Source of the DNA: Lepiota brunneoincarnata
Taxonomy: Eukaryota; Basidiomycota; Agaricomycetes; Agaricales; Agaricaceae
NCBI GenBank assembly: GCA_023014365.1
Contig: JAEBUN010000001.1
Coordinates: 1,612,001 to 1,676,000, forward strand
DNA length: 64,000 nt
Direction: 5' to 3'
Below the pieces are notes generated by a model that searched no databases, was not told the origin of the DNA, and saw nothing but the letters and a program-made list of their open reading frames with translations. The first letter of the stretch is position 1; each line of letters opens with the position of its first letter. The translations under genes and the position numbers were made by a program. Shown one piece after another: positions 1-13,400 of this stretch.

Positions 1-3000
1 GAATAGTGGGATTTCACCCTTTGCAAATCACTCTCTGTGTCATATTCTTGTATCAGATTCTTGGGCCTAGGTAAGCCCGAGATTCTTGATACATGCGTTG
101 AGAAATTGAGATGATTAGTACTTTCGTCGGGCTCGCTGTTATCCTAATAATGGCGCCCATACCAGCTTTGATCGCAAGACTGGTTCAGAAGGTTCAGATC
201 GAGCGGATGAAAATGGTACGTTCAATTTCTGGCACTTGACCTTTTCTAATGCCCACGACAAGACGGACTCAAGGGTTCAAGCAGTGACAGAAAGTGTGTC
301 TACGTGTCGCAAGTTCTCCGTTACCTTTCTATAACTTCGGCGTAGCTTGCAATGTCCTTCGGATGGTCAAGCTGTTCGGTTGGGAGTCCGAGATGCGAGA
401 GCGGATTGCCGTTCGGAGGGCTGAGGAGGTCAAGTGGTTACGGAAACGCAGACTCTGCGATTTGGCGATTATCTTTGTCAAGTCAGTTTTTCTAATAATC
501 AGCGGGACTATAACCACTGACTTCTGCCAGCTTCCTAATTCCTGCCTTCACAATGCTTGCAACATACGCTGTGTATACTACTGTTTGGAAAGAAGAACTG
601 AGTGGTGCGTCAGGTTTCCCTTGTTTTACAAGCTACAAGTACCCACCTCGATCATAGCTGCTAAAGTCTTTTCGAGCATCTCCATCTTCACTTTATTGCG
701 GCGGTCACTCCAGGGCTCCTTCCTCGGGTTATCACTCCTTGTAGAAGGTATTAGTAAAACGTTCTTCTGCCCACAGTCTCTTACCTCTGCCACACAGGCA
801 AAGTTTCATTAGATCGCCTAACGGATTTCATGCAGAACACGGAGCTACTTGACTTCCTTAGACCACCCTCTGAGGAAGTTGTGAGCGACTATGAGAACAA
901 ACCACCTCCGGACACTATTGGGTTCTGCAATGCCAATTTTACGTGGTCAAACGAAGGTGTAACTGATGCCCAGACGTTCACCCTTCGTGTGGAGGGAGAG
1001 TTAATCTTCAAGCAAGGTGGTTTCAATCTTGTTATTGGACCAACGTAAGTCTGGATCTGTTGTTTTCTTTAAGCCATGACTAACAGCCCTATCCAGGGGG
1101 TCCGGAAAAACATCGCTTTTGATGGCCCTCCTCGGTAACATTATTCTTTAGTATTGTTCCAAAGTGAATTTCTGACCCGTTTTAGGCGAAATGCATTTCG
1201 TACCCACCCAACCGCACTCATGGTACGGACTGCCACGTGAGAAGGGAGTTGCGTACGCCGCTCAGGAGTCTTGGGTGCAAAACGATACCATTCGTGGTAA
1301 CATATTATTTGGTGCTCAGTTCGACAAGGATCGTTATGAGGCTGGTTAGTATGGCCGCCATTCCTCTCGGTTTTCTTTCACGTCCTTGACGTCCTTTTGT
1401 TAGTGCTCCATCAATGTGGACTTGAACGAGACTTGGAGCTTTTTGAAGCGGGAGATATGACCGAAGTTGGTGAAAAAGGCCTTAGCTTGAGGTAAGTGTT
1501 CGGCGCAAAGATACCCAAGTTGAATAGGACTAATGTCGGTCATACGGTTAGCGGAGGGCAGAAGGTTGGAGGGCTGGTCAACCCTTATATAGTATTCTTA
1601 CTGATCAAGCTGCACCTTAGGCAAGAATCACACTTGCACGTGCCGTGTACTCTAAAGCGCAAATTCTTCTCTTGGATGATATACTCGCTGCTCTTGACGT
1701 TCATACGTAGGACCGCGGTTCGTTTAACTACGATATTACTCTGACTGTCTCACAGGTCGACTTGGGTTGTGGAGCAATGTCTCAGCGGAAACCTGTTCAG
1801 AGGACGAACAATCATACTCGTGGTGCGCTATTTGCCTTTACCTCGGGACTTTTTCGCTACAAGGCTCTCTCCCAGACTCATAATGTTGCTCTGACAAGCC
1901 ACCTGGCCGACTTCGTGGTCTCAATGGGCAGCAATGGATCGATTGCTAGTCAAGGGTCTGACGTATCCGTCGCCATCGCGAAGAGTGCTTTGTTGATGAC
2001 TGAAATCGACACCAAACAAGCACTCAATGAAGCTAATCAAAATCCTCTTGAGGAGAAACCTTCAACCTCGGCAAACACTACATCCAAGGGCAAACTTATT
2101 GTTGCAGAAGAAATACAACAAGGGCATATCACATGGAAAGCGATGAAGTTATTCTTCTCTTCTCTCGGTGGCAGTCACCCGATCGTATTCTTCCTTGGGT
2201 ATTCCCTGGGACTACTCCTAACAGATCTAGGAACGATGTCTCAGACTTATTTCCTTGGTTATTGGGGCTCCCAATACGTCAACCGCGACCCGAGTGAAAT
2301 TAACCCTTTTTTGTACGTTCACGAGATGGCTGCTATGTGGCTGGAATTTTCTCATGAGGCATCTCTTCAGCTATCTTGGAGGATACTCCATAATCTTGGC
2401 CACACTAATCATCATCTACCTTTCCGCTCAACTCCTTTATCTCTATGGAGTCGTCCGTGCATGTGCGGTGATTCATCGAAAGCTAATAGATGCAATCCTT
2501 GGCACCACGTTTCGGTATGCTGTCTCAATTATCCTTTTGATTTAGCTTCATTTTCCCTTTTTCTTAGTTGGCTGGATGAAACTCCAACATCGCGCATCAT
2601 TACTCGGTGTACTCAGGACATTCGAGCCGTTGACGGGCCAATTACTCAATGGACAATAGTGCTGACTGAATTTACGATTTCAATGGCCACCAAACTTGTG
2701 GTTATTGTCATCTTTTCCCCAGTTTTTCTCATCCCTACAATTTTGGTTGCTATTTTCGGTGGGTGGTTAGCCAACTTCTACCTCAAGGCACAGCTATCGG
2801 TAAAACGAGAGATGAGGTCAATCTCACCCCTGTCATCCCATGCATAAATGACACTTACCTTCATTTTCAGCAATGCTAAAGCCCCTGTCCTTGCCCATTT
2901 TGGAGCCGCGATCGCCGGGCTGAGTATGTTCTTTTTGACTTGGAAACCCTACCACTGAGTCCATGCCGCCCCAGCTTCACTCAGGGCCTACGGTGCGCAG

Positions 3001-4624
3001 GACGCGTTCCGACAAGAATCCCTCAGACGGATAGACTTCTATAGTCGAGCTGCGAGAGTCTCATATAACCTCAATAGATGGATAGCCATCCGAATCGATG
3101 CATTAGGTGCCTTGTTTGCGACCTCACTGGCAACATACCTAGTATATGGAAGCTCCATCAGCCCAGCGAATATTGGCTTCTCCTTGAATATGGCCGTCGA
3201 CTTTTGTAGTCTAATCCTCTGGTGGGTTAGGATATTCAACGATTTAGAGGTGCAGGCAAACAGGTGAATATTCATTGTTGGTCGTTGATCAACATATAAC
3301 TCGCTCAACCTGTGAGCGTAGCCTGGAACGTATTCAGGGCTACATTGAGATTGACCAGGAGTCCAAACCGAGGGAGGACGGGGTCCCTCCTGCTGCTTGG
3401 CCGACAAGCGGCCATCTAGTCGTTGAAAATGTGTCTGCTCGATACTCCAAAGTGAGTTTACCCACATCTGCTTACTAGGGGATAATGCTCACGTTTTATG
3501 CTAGCATGGTCCCGACGTGTTACATGGCATATCCTTCGAAGTGAAATCTGGAGAACGCATTGGAGTTGGTGAGAGCATTCTGAGTTACGACCGACAATCC
3601 CATCAGCTGAAACACGTTACCCAGTTGGCCGAACTGGTAGTGGGAAGGTAACTGATCCACGCGCCGCCGATATGAGTCTCAATAACTTTTTTGCAGAGTT
3701 CATTGATGCTATCCCTTCTACGATGTATCGTGGTCGACGGAGATGTCTACTATGATGGCATCAATTGTAAGAATGTTAACCTCGACTCCCTGAGGTCTAA
3801 GATTACGATTATTCCACAAATTGTATGTTCTACCCATTGCCCCTCCGCACATACTTAATGCCTCTTTTCTCCCTAGCCCGAACTTATCAGTGGCACTCTG
3901 AGAAGAAACCTTGATCCATTCGAACAGTATGATGACGCTACACTAAACTCCGCACTCCGAGCTTCAGGGCTGTTCTCGCTACAAACTGAAGAGGACGAGA
4001 ACAGGCTGACCCTGGATAGCCAGATTTCCAGCGGTGGATCCAATCTTTCCGTCGGTCAGCGCCAAATTCTAGCTTTAGCAAGAGCTATGGTCAGAGAGAG
4101 CAAAGCTGTTGATCCTGGATGAAGGTGTGCCGAATTCCGCACAAATATTTTTTTGATGATCTTGTCTCACTCCTTGAATGAAAGCAACGTCTGCCATTGG
4201 TTCGTTTTATACAAGGATTTTCAGGGGGTTGATGCTCAAAATTTCGATCAGATTATAAGACGGACACAGTAATCCAGCAGTCGCTAAGGCATGAGCTTGG
4301 AAAGGACGTGACGATCATCATTGTGGCGCATCGTCTACAAACGGTCATGGATGCCGATAAAATTGTAGGTCTTTATAAGTACACCTCTACATGTTTGTGG
4401 CTGATGAGAGCACGCCTGTTAGCTCGTTCTTGACGCCGGTCGGATTGTAAGCAGCTAACCTTTTCTATTACCAGAAGTGTCGCTTACATCTTTTGCCCCA
4501 GGTCGAGTACGACTCCCCAGCGGGATTGCTAACAAAATCATCTGGAGTATTCAAGTCGATGGTGGACAGTAGTGGTGACAAGGAGCACCTCTATGCAATA
4601 GTTTACCGTTCCGAGGGGAAATGA
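1..4624 (+). CDS. MRP-type (ABCC) ABC transporter, 5' end outside window, one frameshift
   Basis: Full-length ABCC exporters have two membrane domains and two nucleotide-binding domains (NBDs) and move conjugates or drugs out of the cytosol or into the vacuole. The window opens inside membrane domain 1 (exons 1-70 and 119-221; KLFGWE near 370). NBD1 follows: Walker A GSGKTSLL near 1100, the signature SGGQK on a 13-base exon at 1552-1564, and Walker B ILLLDD near 1665. Then come membrane domain 2 (about 2110-3260) and NBD2: Walker A GRTGSGK at 3630-3650, [17 protein letters not shown] at 3880, signature SVGQRQ at 4050. The reading frame breaks at 4101-4106, where one extra base precedes LLILDE, the NBD2 Walker B. 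Beyond it the frame resumes through [11 protein letters not shown] to a stop at 4622-4624. Either a sequencing error or a recent inactivation. Family certain; substrate unknown. Confidence 0.9.
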
Positions 4625-6473
4625 GCGAGCGGCAATTCTTTGGGTTTTCGAAGCTTCTAGCCCAAAAGGATAGGGAGAGAGCTGGGGCTTTCGGTTCAGG
4701 CACGCCTACTAGCGCTGTTCAGAGACGAAATACAATTTTATATCCATCGGGGTTAACACCTATGCAACTAGAGTTCTATCAGTGGCTGCGCAATGAGATG
4801 ACCCGGGGGACCTGGGCTATACAGCTATTAATACCCTCGGACCTGGCCAGGGATGTACTAGGTGACTATGACACATTAGCATAGAGATCATGCCATTCGT
4901 ATGGAGTTCTTCTGTCGCTGACTGGAGTCGCTGACGATTATCAAGGAACACGATTGGGGGGGACAAACTGTAGAATCACCAGGTCAACGATTCGAAAATG
5001 ATATAAGATGTCACTAATAGCCCAGATACCATCACAGGAAGAGCAACAAGATATCTCTTCGTGATTGCGGATCCTCGTAAGTTCGGAATTGTGGCTGTCG
5101 AATTCTCCAGGAAGTGTCATTTACGCCCTGAACATAGTACATGCCGATCCAAAGATATCCCGGAGGGACGCATCTGTGGAGAAAGATTTAAGTTTGTACT
5201 AGACTACAAAAGCTCACATGGCGTATTCAGGGCTCAGCTATTTGCTACCTTGCGAAAAAAAAAAGAAGAGAGAAGTGCTTGTTACACGATACACCAACCT
5301 GGTCACTGCCAAGGCCCAAATCCCTCATGTTGTGAGAAAAAAACATATCCAATATACTTCCACTTTTCCTGACGAATGGGCGGATCGCAAGGCAATGTGA
5401 GTTTAGGAGAGGGAAGGACACCGCTGGGATCCTGAAGACGTTCGAGAAAATATGAGATTTACGCTCGCGTCAGTGTTGCCTTCCCAGCCAGAGGAGCATT
5501 TGGCGAAAATACTCATTATACTTGATATCCAGCGTCAGAGCATTTACAGCCCGATGGATGTTAGGCCCTTCGGAGTTCATTGATAGGGATTTGGTTAGGT
5601 TGATGCCAAACCTGCACGGCCGGGTGAGGGGCACAGTCGTACAGGTAAAGCAAGAACAGACTCGGACCTCAAGAAACAACTTACCTCGTCGCGGGCATCG
5701 CAGTCCTCATTACTCTATCTATACACAGCGCGAGTAGGGGTTACCGCCCCCTCCTTCGTCCCGAACAGAACCATCCTGACACACTTGTGACCAACCAGGA
5801 TTTGCGAGTCCCATTGATTTCAATTCGAAATCTTAATTGCAAATAATGTATTCAAATTGCTTGGCACTATTTGCGGGACCCGCCGAGCCTGCAAAACAAA
5901 AAGTTGGTCTCCGGTGTACGGACACGAAATTCAAATGGGAGGCAAACATATGGTCCTCGGAAACACACGCCGATCCGTCTCGGACTCTCGGCATCACATG
6001 CTGATGGTGAGCATGTTCGGTCGAAACGGGGGTACAGTCCTTATTCATGCCGATTAGGTGGATGATAAGTGGCAGCAGCTACGAGGAAATGTCTTTGCAA
6101 TTGGACCTACAGCATCGTATGAAACAATTTTCGTCGAAATCTGGCACATGTTAATACATCGAGCACGCCACGTTTCTCGACTTGGGCTTGTCGGTCAAGG
6201 CACTCGATATATGTGCAATGGGATGTTGTTGTGTCGAAAGGATTGGGTAGACATGATATGTGTTTTGTTACTACAACCTATAAAGTAAAAATAAATCTCG
6301 TAAAAAAAGTCGTAACGCAGTGACCGACAAGTCCCATAGATATCCGGAGGAAAATCGTTAAAAAAAGGCCACGGATCAAAAAGCCGTGGTGATAAAAAAG
6401 CGGGTAAGTTATCTGTCCCGGAAGCGCCGCATATCCGTGATCAGTATCAAACTATCGGGGAAAATACCAAGTG
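4625..6473. other. Gene-poor stretch between the ABC transporter and the GPI-like protein gene
   Basis: I see no convincing gene. Open frames are under 105 codons and none shows a domain I recognise. One frame near 5110-5200 (GSVIYALNIVHADPKI) vaguely recalls the cytochrome P450 region before the haem loop, but no haem-binding Cys motif follows. An A-rich tract at 6290-6400 holds a short inverted repeat, CCACGG at 6369-6374 against CCGTGG at 6384-6389, just past the 3' end of the minus-strand gene that stops at 6474. Confidence 0.4.
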
Positions 6474-7779
6474 TTATGATAACGCAAAGAGGGATAACAA
6501 TAGGACACAGGATGTAAGGTGCCATGTCGATGCAGGTAACACACGCAACCCAGAGTTAGAGCTATATCCAGACCAGGTGTCAAAAGGAGTTGAAGAGGGT
6601 CCGGGGGCGGGAACGACATACGATGGTGACTCTGTTATCCGCACATCCAGGACCGCAACAAGCCCATCCACTGCATTGACACCGTCGACTCCGACAGTCG
6701 CATTATGGTTTATGCCGTCGTTAGTATTTGGGAGGAGCCCAGAAACATAACGAATGTTGGTCTCATAAGTGTAACCATCCCACGAAGTTTTGCCAGTGTA
6801 GGTGGTAGAATTGGTGAGGTTGCCGGTTACCGGCGACTGGGTGATGTTGCCTATCAGCCAGTCCCTAGAGGGAACGGTCAGTGCAATGTACGGGTGAATA
6901 GGGGGAGGACACATACCGGCCAAGATTGTACCCGTTTGGAATGATATCATGTTGCCCTGTAAATATCAATAAGGAAGACTCTGGCAAACAAGCATTCGCA
7001 GGTACTCACGGGCTATCGGCATCTCATAGGAGACAGCTAAAAATATAGCACCACTGTGATCGTCCGTGTGAGTTAGGCGCTACTCGGGGAGCGAGTGACT
7101 ACATGCCTATTGCGCTCTGGTCCATCCTGCACCCAATATCTGAAATGATTCCCTCCTTGTATGGTTTCCCTACACGAGCCCAGCTCGGGGTCACCATAGT
7201 TCCAGCGAATGACAGAAGTTTCGTTTTCTGTGGCGGGATGTGAGAGACATATTCAAGGGACCAAGGGAGGGGTTACGCACTATATCCATGTCCATCTCCA
7301 AGATTGGCTGCTTGGTTTGAACCGGCATGCTGTCCGAGGCATTCACCTGAAAACCCAAACGACCTACGCGCATTCAATTCAGTGCACGTGCAGAAGATAA
7401 GGGTGTATATGTGCCCACAGAAAGTAATTGCGCAGTCCACCGTTCAATTCCGCATCGACCAGTACACGAGCGTCTGAGCTACCACTGATAATCGCGTTCA
7501 GAGGTTCACCTTGACCCATAGGAAAAGTCTCGGGGATTTTCTAGGCGCACATGCAATGCGTCACTATCAGGAGTCTGCCTACGCAGAGAGGAAACACACC
7601 GTGAGCATGCTGCCGCCGTCTTGGAGGGGATTGTGGTATCCTTCCGGTGGTATATCCCTGTTGTCCCTCCGCGATAGCTGGGCATATCCCCACTTCCTAT
7701 TCCGGTAATCCAGGGAAATGGAGAAGGCAGTTGTGGACAGGGCTAGGACGACATGCAGCAGCAACGCGCTCGTGCGCAT
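6474..7779 (-). CDS. Secreted, probably GPI-anchored fungal protein of unknown function
   Basis: The chosen start at 7779 gives a signal peptide (MRTSALLLHVVLALSTTAFS). An in-frame upstream ATG at 7869 would bury this under 30 further residues. After the signal come a charged stretch, then DIPPEGYHNPLQDGGSMLT and, across introns, GEPLNAIISGSS, GGLRNYFL, ECLGQHAGSNQ, RWNYGDPELGSC, GGNHFRYWVQ, GAIFLAVSYEMP, RDWLIGN and DGINHNATVGVDG. I recognise this motif series as a recurrent secreted basidiomycete family with no known activity. The last 15 or so residues are hydrophobic (LTSCVLLLSLFALS) behind a Ser/Pro-rich spacer, which fits a GPI-anchor signal. At least five exons with consistent splice sites. 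No frameshift seen. The exact boundaries around 6890-6960 are uncertain. Confidence 0.75.
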
Positions 7780-8010
7780 CGTTGTGTACGACGAGCACAG
7801 AAACGAAGGAGGGGAAAGAGAGGAAGTAAGGCGCAACGGTAGAGGAAGATAGAAAAGGCCAGTCGCCACGGGCCACCTTATATATTACGTAATACGTTTT
7901 ATCATGGAGAACAATGGTCTAGGCGACGGAGAATGCAGCTTTTTGCGGAAAAGAACAAAAGCAGTACACAGCGGGTTGTATTACCAGGTACCTTGACACA
8001 TATACACTCT

Positions 8011-9421
8011 CTAATCGACGATTTCGAGGTCGCCGTATGGTTTTGCTTTGAAGAACGTGTCGTCAAAATGATGCACACGCACGAAACCGTCCTCTCCTCC
8101 TGAGGCATAGCATGTCCCTGCGGGATGCACGGCGAGCCTGAGAGGGCAGGTTGAGTTCATTAATGATGGTGACGAGGTAATCACGCACGTATTGATGGGA
8201 CCAAAATGGCCCTTGACGCGACCGATTTCCTCCTCAAATATTTTGTGCCAGAAGCGGGTTTCGAACTTTCCCTGGCGTAGAGAGGTTGTGGTGACCTTCA
8301 TGGCCTCCTGACCGCCGCCCAAGAGCACCTGTCCATCAAGTGTTTGTTAGTATTTCCTTTTCTTCCGGGTGAAAAAAACTGACGTAGGGACGGTTTGGCA
8401 TAATGGAGGCGCTGTTGAGCGGTGTCTCTGTCGAGAATGTTTTAAGGACTTGAAGGGTTTTCGTGTCAGTGTATCTAGAAACTATCAGCCTCTAGATCAT
8501 GGACGCGATAAGAAAATCAAGTACCCACCCGTGCTGACTTGTCCTTGCTACTCGTAACGCAGTACGTCTTATCCTTACTTAGCTGCAGATCCGTCACAAC
8601 ATCGCCATGTGCCCGTTCATTATTATTGATCTCCTCCTCGGTCTTCACATTGAACAAGGCCACCTTTCCTGATTCGTGGCCGGTAACAATCACGTTCGGT
8701 ACACTCGTGAAGGCGCACACAGTAGCTTTTGACCCAATTGGATTGAAGAAATACAGCGGTTCCTCCGACTCTGTGCGAGCGAAAAAAAAAAGACATCAGC
8801 ACGGCAACTCCGAACTGTGAACGACTCACGATCGGACCCATCATCATCCCGATTGATTTCGAATACACGAATCGCACACTGATGCCCCATGCGCTGCTCA
8901 GTGATACAAACGACCTGCGTCCCATCCTCACTAAAAGCTACCCGCTTGACTGCAGTTGGGAACTCCCAAGTGAACAGATTTTTCCCCGTCTGGACTGACC
9001 ATAATCTCAGTGTATTATCCGCAGCGCCGGACATCAAGAACCTGCTCTCCGCTGTACAAACACATCCAGGAAAAATGAGAGTGAGTGATGGAAGAGCAGA
9101 GCAGACGCACGGTCGACATCCACCGTCCAAACAGTTCCATTGTGCCCATTATAAGTCCCCAACCTCTCTCCATTGTGTGTAAACCAAACGTTGATAACAT
9201 GATCTTTTGAACAGGAGAAAAGTATATCTCCCTCCGCGTTGAACTTGATCTGGGTTAGCGACCGTTCATGACCTAGAAGGTTGGGATTAACAGCGAGTCA
9301 GAGAATAGCTCTTGGAGCGATGGGTAAGGTCGAAGAAACAGACCTTGTAGTAGAATTGGTCGCTATCAAGTGGAAACGTGGTCAACTCGAGGTAGAGAAA
9401 CAGATTATAGCGACTCACCAT
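8011..9421 (-). CDS. TIF34: Eukaryotic translation initiation factor 3 subunit I (WD40 protein)
   Basis: eIF3i is a beta-propeller subunit of the eIF3 complex, which helps load the 43S pre-initiation complex in the cytosol. The exons read [20 protein letters not shown], then WD repeats ([44 protein letters not shown]), then the family hallmarks [45 protein letters not shown] and [16 protein letters not shown], ending LEIVD. All are diagnostic for eIF3i. The initiator ATG (9421-9419) forms the end of its own exon: the first intron begins directly after it and the next exon starts with RPILLQG. About seven exons, all frames intact. Single-copy housekeeping gene, so a good control for sequence quality. 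Confidence 0.95.
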
Positions 9422-9623
9422 TCTATTGCGATAATGTGGTGAGGGGTGCTTGCCGATCGACTATAGATTTGACTTTTCTACGTCACGTGTTATTAGTCAG
9501 CTGATCATAATATACAGTATCTGCCGAAACATTGCGGATGTACCACAACCACTCCTTTCTTTCTCCAAGATGTAAAGATTTCTCTTGGCACCCTTTTACT
9601 TGAGCTTTCACTTCAACTACACC

Positions 9624-9904
9624 ATGCCTGCAGGGAGAGAAGCACCCCTTCGCACCATAGGCACTCCACAACAAATCCCTTCACAGTCTATCGCGATTTC
9701 GCAGCCTCCAAGAACCGCAACTATGAGTGAGTTTTACAACCACAAGAAAAACGCAAACCCAGTATTCATGATATTCGAGGCTTAAATCCGGGAGTTCCCC
9801 CGAGGTCTCATGTTCGCTGGAAGTCAGGAGACAAATTGAGGGGATGGAGCTCAGAAGGAAAGGTACGAGGAGTGACCCCAGTATCAATGGTGCAGGTCGG
9901 TTAA
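9624..9904 (+). CDS. Possible small two-exon gene of unknown function
   Basis: Starting at the ATG at 9624, a first exon reads MPAGREAPLRTIGTPQQ and on to TATMS. With an intron from about 9734 to the AG at 9763 it continues as IHDIRGLNPGVPPRSHVRW, KSGDKLRGWSSEGK and stops at 9902-9904, giving about 80 residues. The second exon has a protein-like composition, but the donor needed is GTTTTA, which is weak. The start lies about 200 bases from the divergent eIF3i start, so the two may share a promoter region. I recognise no family. This could be chance reading. Confidence 0.25.
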
Positions 9905-10402
9905 CCAATGGTGTTGTGCATAGGAATGTTTCCTCGGGACCGTAGCCTGTTGTATGTGCATGGGTACGCTCCATTATAGTTTCCGTAAGGTGCTCAGAAA
10001 CTAATGTCGGCTCCCTTCTATAGAGTGCTGCGAGGTGTGCTAATTCTTTGCCGAATTATTCTGCGAATTTTTGACTTGCGATGGTTCTGTAACAGGGATT
10101 CTGCGATTTCATCGCGAACGTTATTTGTGAGTGAGGCCCCATCCCCACTGGAGCCTTTGCTCATTGCTTTCAGGTTGCCCATGTATCGTCATTGGGTGTT
10201 GATTCTTCTGGAGCACCTTGCCCCAATACGTTTGTACTCCGATACATGATCTGTATATCATGGCCAGGGTTGATTACCGAGCCCTCGAAAATCGTTAAGT
10301 TTGCTTAAGATATGAATGTATTAATGACAGAAAGGCCTTATAATTCTGTACTACGAATTGATCATCTACACAACCGCGAAACCCCTCTCAAAGTCGGATT
10401 CC
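9905..10402. other. Intergenic, nothing recognised
   Basis: About 500 bases between the possible small gene and the 3' end of the NACHT-ankyrin gene. One 81-codon open frame (10004-10249, plus) has no recognisable features. No RNA gene or repeat seen. Confidence 0.4.
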
Positions 10403-13400
10403 CTAATCCTCAGCCGGCGGAGAAGCACTCTCCACGACCTGCAGCGCTCTTTCAGAGTCTTGAATACTGTACGAATCGTCTTGCTCCGAAGGCCTAACCC
10501 TCTCACCATAGACCATTGGAGCTCGGGGGTTCAGGGGGATGACGACCACTATGTCTAGTTTCTGAACCTCAGCCCTTAGGTCAGCTCCATTTGTGAATAA
10601 CAGCCTAATCATTTGGTCGTCCCGGCGGAGCAAAGCACGTTGGAGAGCTGTACCACCGACACCATCCGGAGCATTGACGTCGCAGCCGTGCTCGATGAGA
10701 ATTTGTGCGATCTCAAGGTGCCCTACTCCGGCAGCGACGTGAATTGCCCGCAAGCTCTCCTCTTCTCCCGGAGTGGACATTGCTGACTCGACATCGGCCC
10801 CCATTCTCAGAAAAAGCCTCACAATGCCTATATGCCCAAACTGACATGCCCAAACCAAAGGCGGCCCATTCAAAATCGGGGTATTGACGTCAACCCACCC
10901 GTAGTGTAGCATCATCCAGCAGATGACTTCCAAGCCGTCCATGATGGACTTGGCAAGTGTACCTGCTTTACGGTCCGGGTCGGAGGTTGATCCGAGGGCT
11001 CTGAATTCCGTGATGTCTCCGTCGGGGACGGTTAAAGCGTCAAAAAGCACGTCGATTGGCTGACCCTTCATCAGAGTTTCCACAAAGCTGCTGGAGCCGA
11101 ACTCAACAGCAAGTACAATCGGAGACCATCCCATAGTACCGCAGACGGTGATATCTGCCCCATGCTCCAGAAGGAGTGGGATTAATGATGGATGCTGCTC
11201 CATGGCCACGAGAAGAGGAGTTATCCCATCTGGGTTCTGCGCGCAAGCGTTAGGATCGGCACCCTTCTCCAGCAGTAGCTTTACGATGTGTTCATTCCCA
11301 CCAGATACGGCACTAAGTAAGGCCGTGTTGCCGTCACCATCAAAATGTGTTAGGTCGGCTGCGTCTAGATGCTGGAGGAGACAGTCGACTACAGAATCGT
11401 GGTTACTCTCGATGGCGACGAATAGTGGGGTACTTCCATCATCCATCGCTAGCGTCAGTTTGGCACCGTGCTTTATCAGCAGTGCGGCAGCTTGAGCATG
11501 CCCTCGGTAGCAAGCATTGTGCAGGGGGGTTGATCCCCTACTATTCGTAGCATCGATGTCAAGTGACTGCTGAAGGAGATATTCGATAACATCGACCTTG
11601 CCTCCTTGCGCAGCGCTGTGCAAAAGGGTAATGCGAGATTCATGTTGTGCGCCATGAAGTCCGCAGAGAGGCTCTAGCTTTTGCACTATATGTAGGTGCC
11701 CACCGAGCGCTGCACGACCTTGTGGAGTTAGCCCGAACCCATCCGGAGCTTTTGGATCCAACCCCTTCTGAATAAACAAGTCTACGAGTTCGGCATTCCC
11801 ACCTGAAGCCGCTGCATGGAACATGGTGGCATTCGTTACTGGTGACGGCTTGTACATCTGCTCCGTGGTCGATGAGCGTTTGCACGACATCAGTGTATCC
11901 TTGGAAGGCTCCTACAAACAAAGGTGTGGCCCCTGAGGATGTTCTTGCTTCCAAGTTAGCTCCGCGAGCGACGAAGAGCTCAACCAATGCGTTCCTATTC
12001 TGAAATGCCGCAAGGTAGAGGGGTGTACGAATCTTTGATAGGTAAGTCTCAGGTATGTTTCTCCATTCTTGCTCATACATTAGAGCAACCAAGTCGAGGA
12101 GGGGTCCGCGATCGATCATCATGGCACCTTCTGTTGCTGCCTCGATTTCAGCACCGTTATCCAACAAGAGCATGGCTATAGCCTCCGAGTTACGATGAGC
12201 GTAGACAGCATCGTGTAGCGGGGTGACTCCAATATCCGTCTTCGCATTTACATCCGCTCCTTCATCAATTAGGATCTTGACAATAGGTAGATTCCCATAT
12301 CTGGTGGCACAGTGCAACGGTGTTGAGCCATCGTTCAACGACTTTGACGTATCGGCACCGTAGTCCAATAGCGTACGAACAACACTCGCGTGCCCGTACA
12401 TGCAGGCTATTATGAGCGCCGTTTTACCGTCTTTGGTCACAACGTGGACGTCTGCTCCCGCGCGTAAAAGCAGTAGGGATACGACATCATCATAGCCTTC
12501 ACCAACAGCAGCCTCCAAGGGCCCTGGCCAAATCATTCCATCTTGTTCATTAGGAACGGTTTTGCCAGTTGCACCTTGGTCGACGAGAGAGGAGGCAATA
12601 TCAACGAGGCCACAGTACGAAGCATAGTACAATGGCGTTCCGAATTTTTCGGGGCGGGAATGAGAAGGGTCGTCAGAGCTGGGATCAGAGTCTGCGTCAG
12701 GGGGCGAGTGCCGTGACAGGGGCTCTTCGAACCTTGCCACCCTGAGCCAGTTGTAAAAGCTCGTTGCCTCCCCGATGTCAAATAGACGCACCCCTAGATT
12801 TAATAGGCAGTCGAAGATATTGGATGCGGGTTTATTGCAAGCAACCAGCCTGAAATGGATATACCAACATCTTGCAGCGTAATCGAGGAGTGGAAACTGT
12901 GTTTTGGTGTTACGGTTGACTACCATGGGGTCCTTAAATGTTAACAGGTAGCTGAGACAGGCGGAGGCGATGAAAGCATTTGCCGGAATTTCCATAAGCC
13001 TAAAGAAGCCTGTAGGCCGTTGCCGAATGCGATCGGAAGTTAAATATTCTTTGACTGAAGCATGCGCCAGCCTGACCTCATTGCTTTCTTCTGATAGGGT
13101 GACCAAGCTGGAGCAGAGTGTGAAGATGTCGTACGGATCAAACAAACGAGTGTCCTCGAGCGAGCCGATGGAATCAGGATCAACAGCAACTGCTTCGGCA
13201 ACCTCATCCACATGCAACGGACGTGCTGAGAAAGCAAGCCACTGCAGAGCTCGACGCGTCTGTTCCCGGAACTCTTCGTCAATGTGAGAGAGAATTTGAT
13301 CATAGGTCTCGTCGATGGTCCTCGGAAGTGAGCCGAGCGCGTGTTTGAGTGCCGCGGGCGTCAAACATGCCCGAAGGGAGTCCAGTTGGCAAACAACCCA

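Noticed and set aside
4621..4884. 87-codon open frame overlapping the ABC transporter stop
   Set aside because: Starts inside the last codons of the transporter in another frame; no recognisable domain and no promoter room.
5061..5400. Possible cytochrome P450 fragment (GSVIYALNIVHADPKI)
   Set aside because: Only a vague resemblance; no haem-binding Cys motif or ExxR nearby.
6364..6392. CCACGG/CCGTGG hairpin in an A-rich tract as a terminator
   Set aside because: Stem-loop terminators are not used by eukaryotic RNA polymerase II; the stem is short and may be chance.
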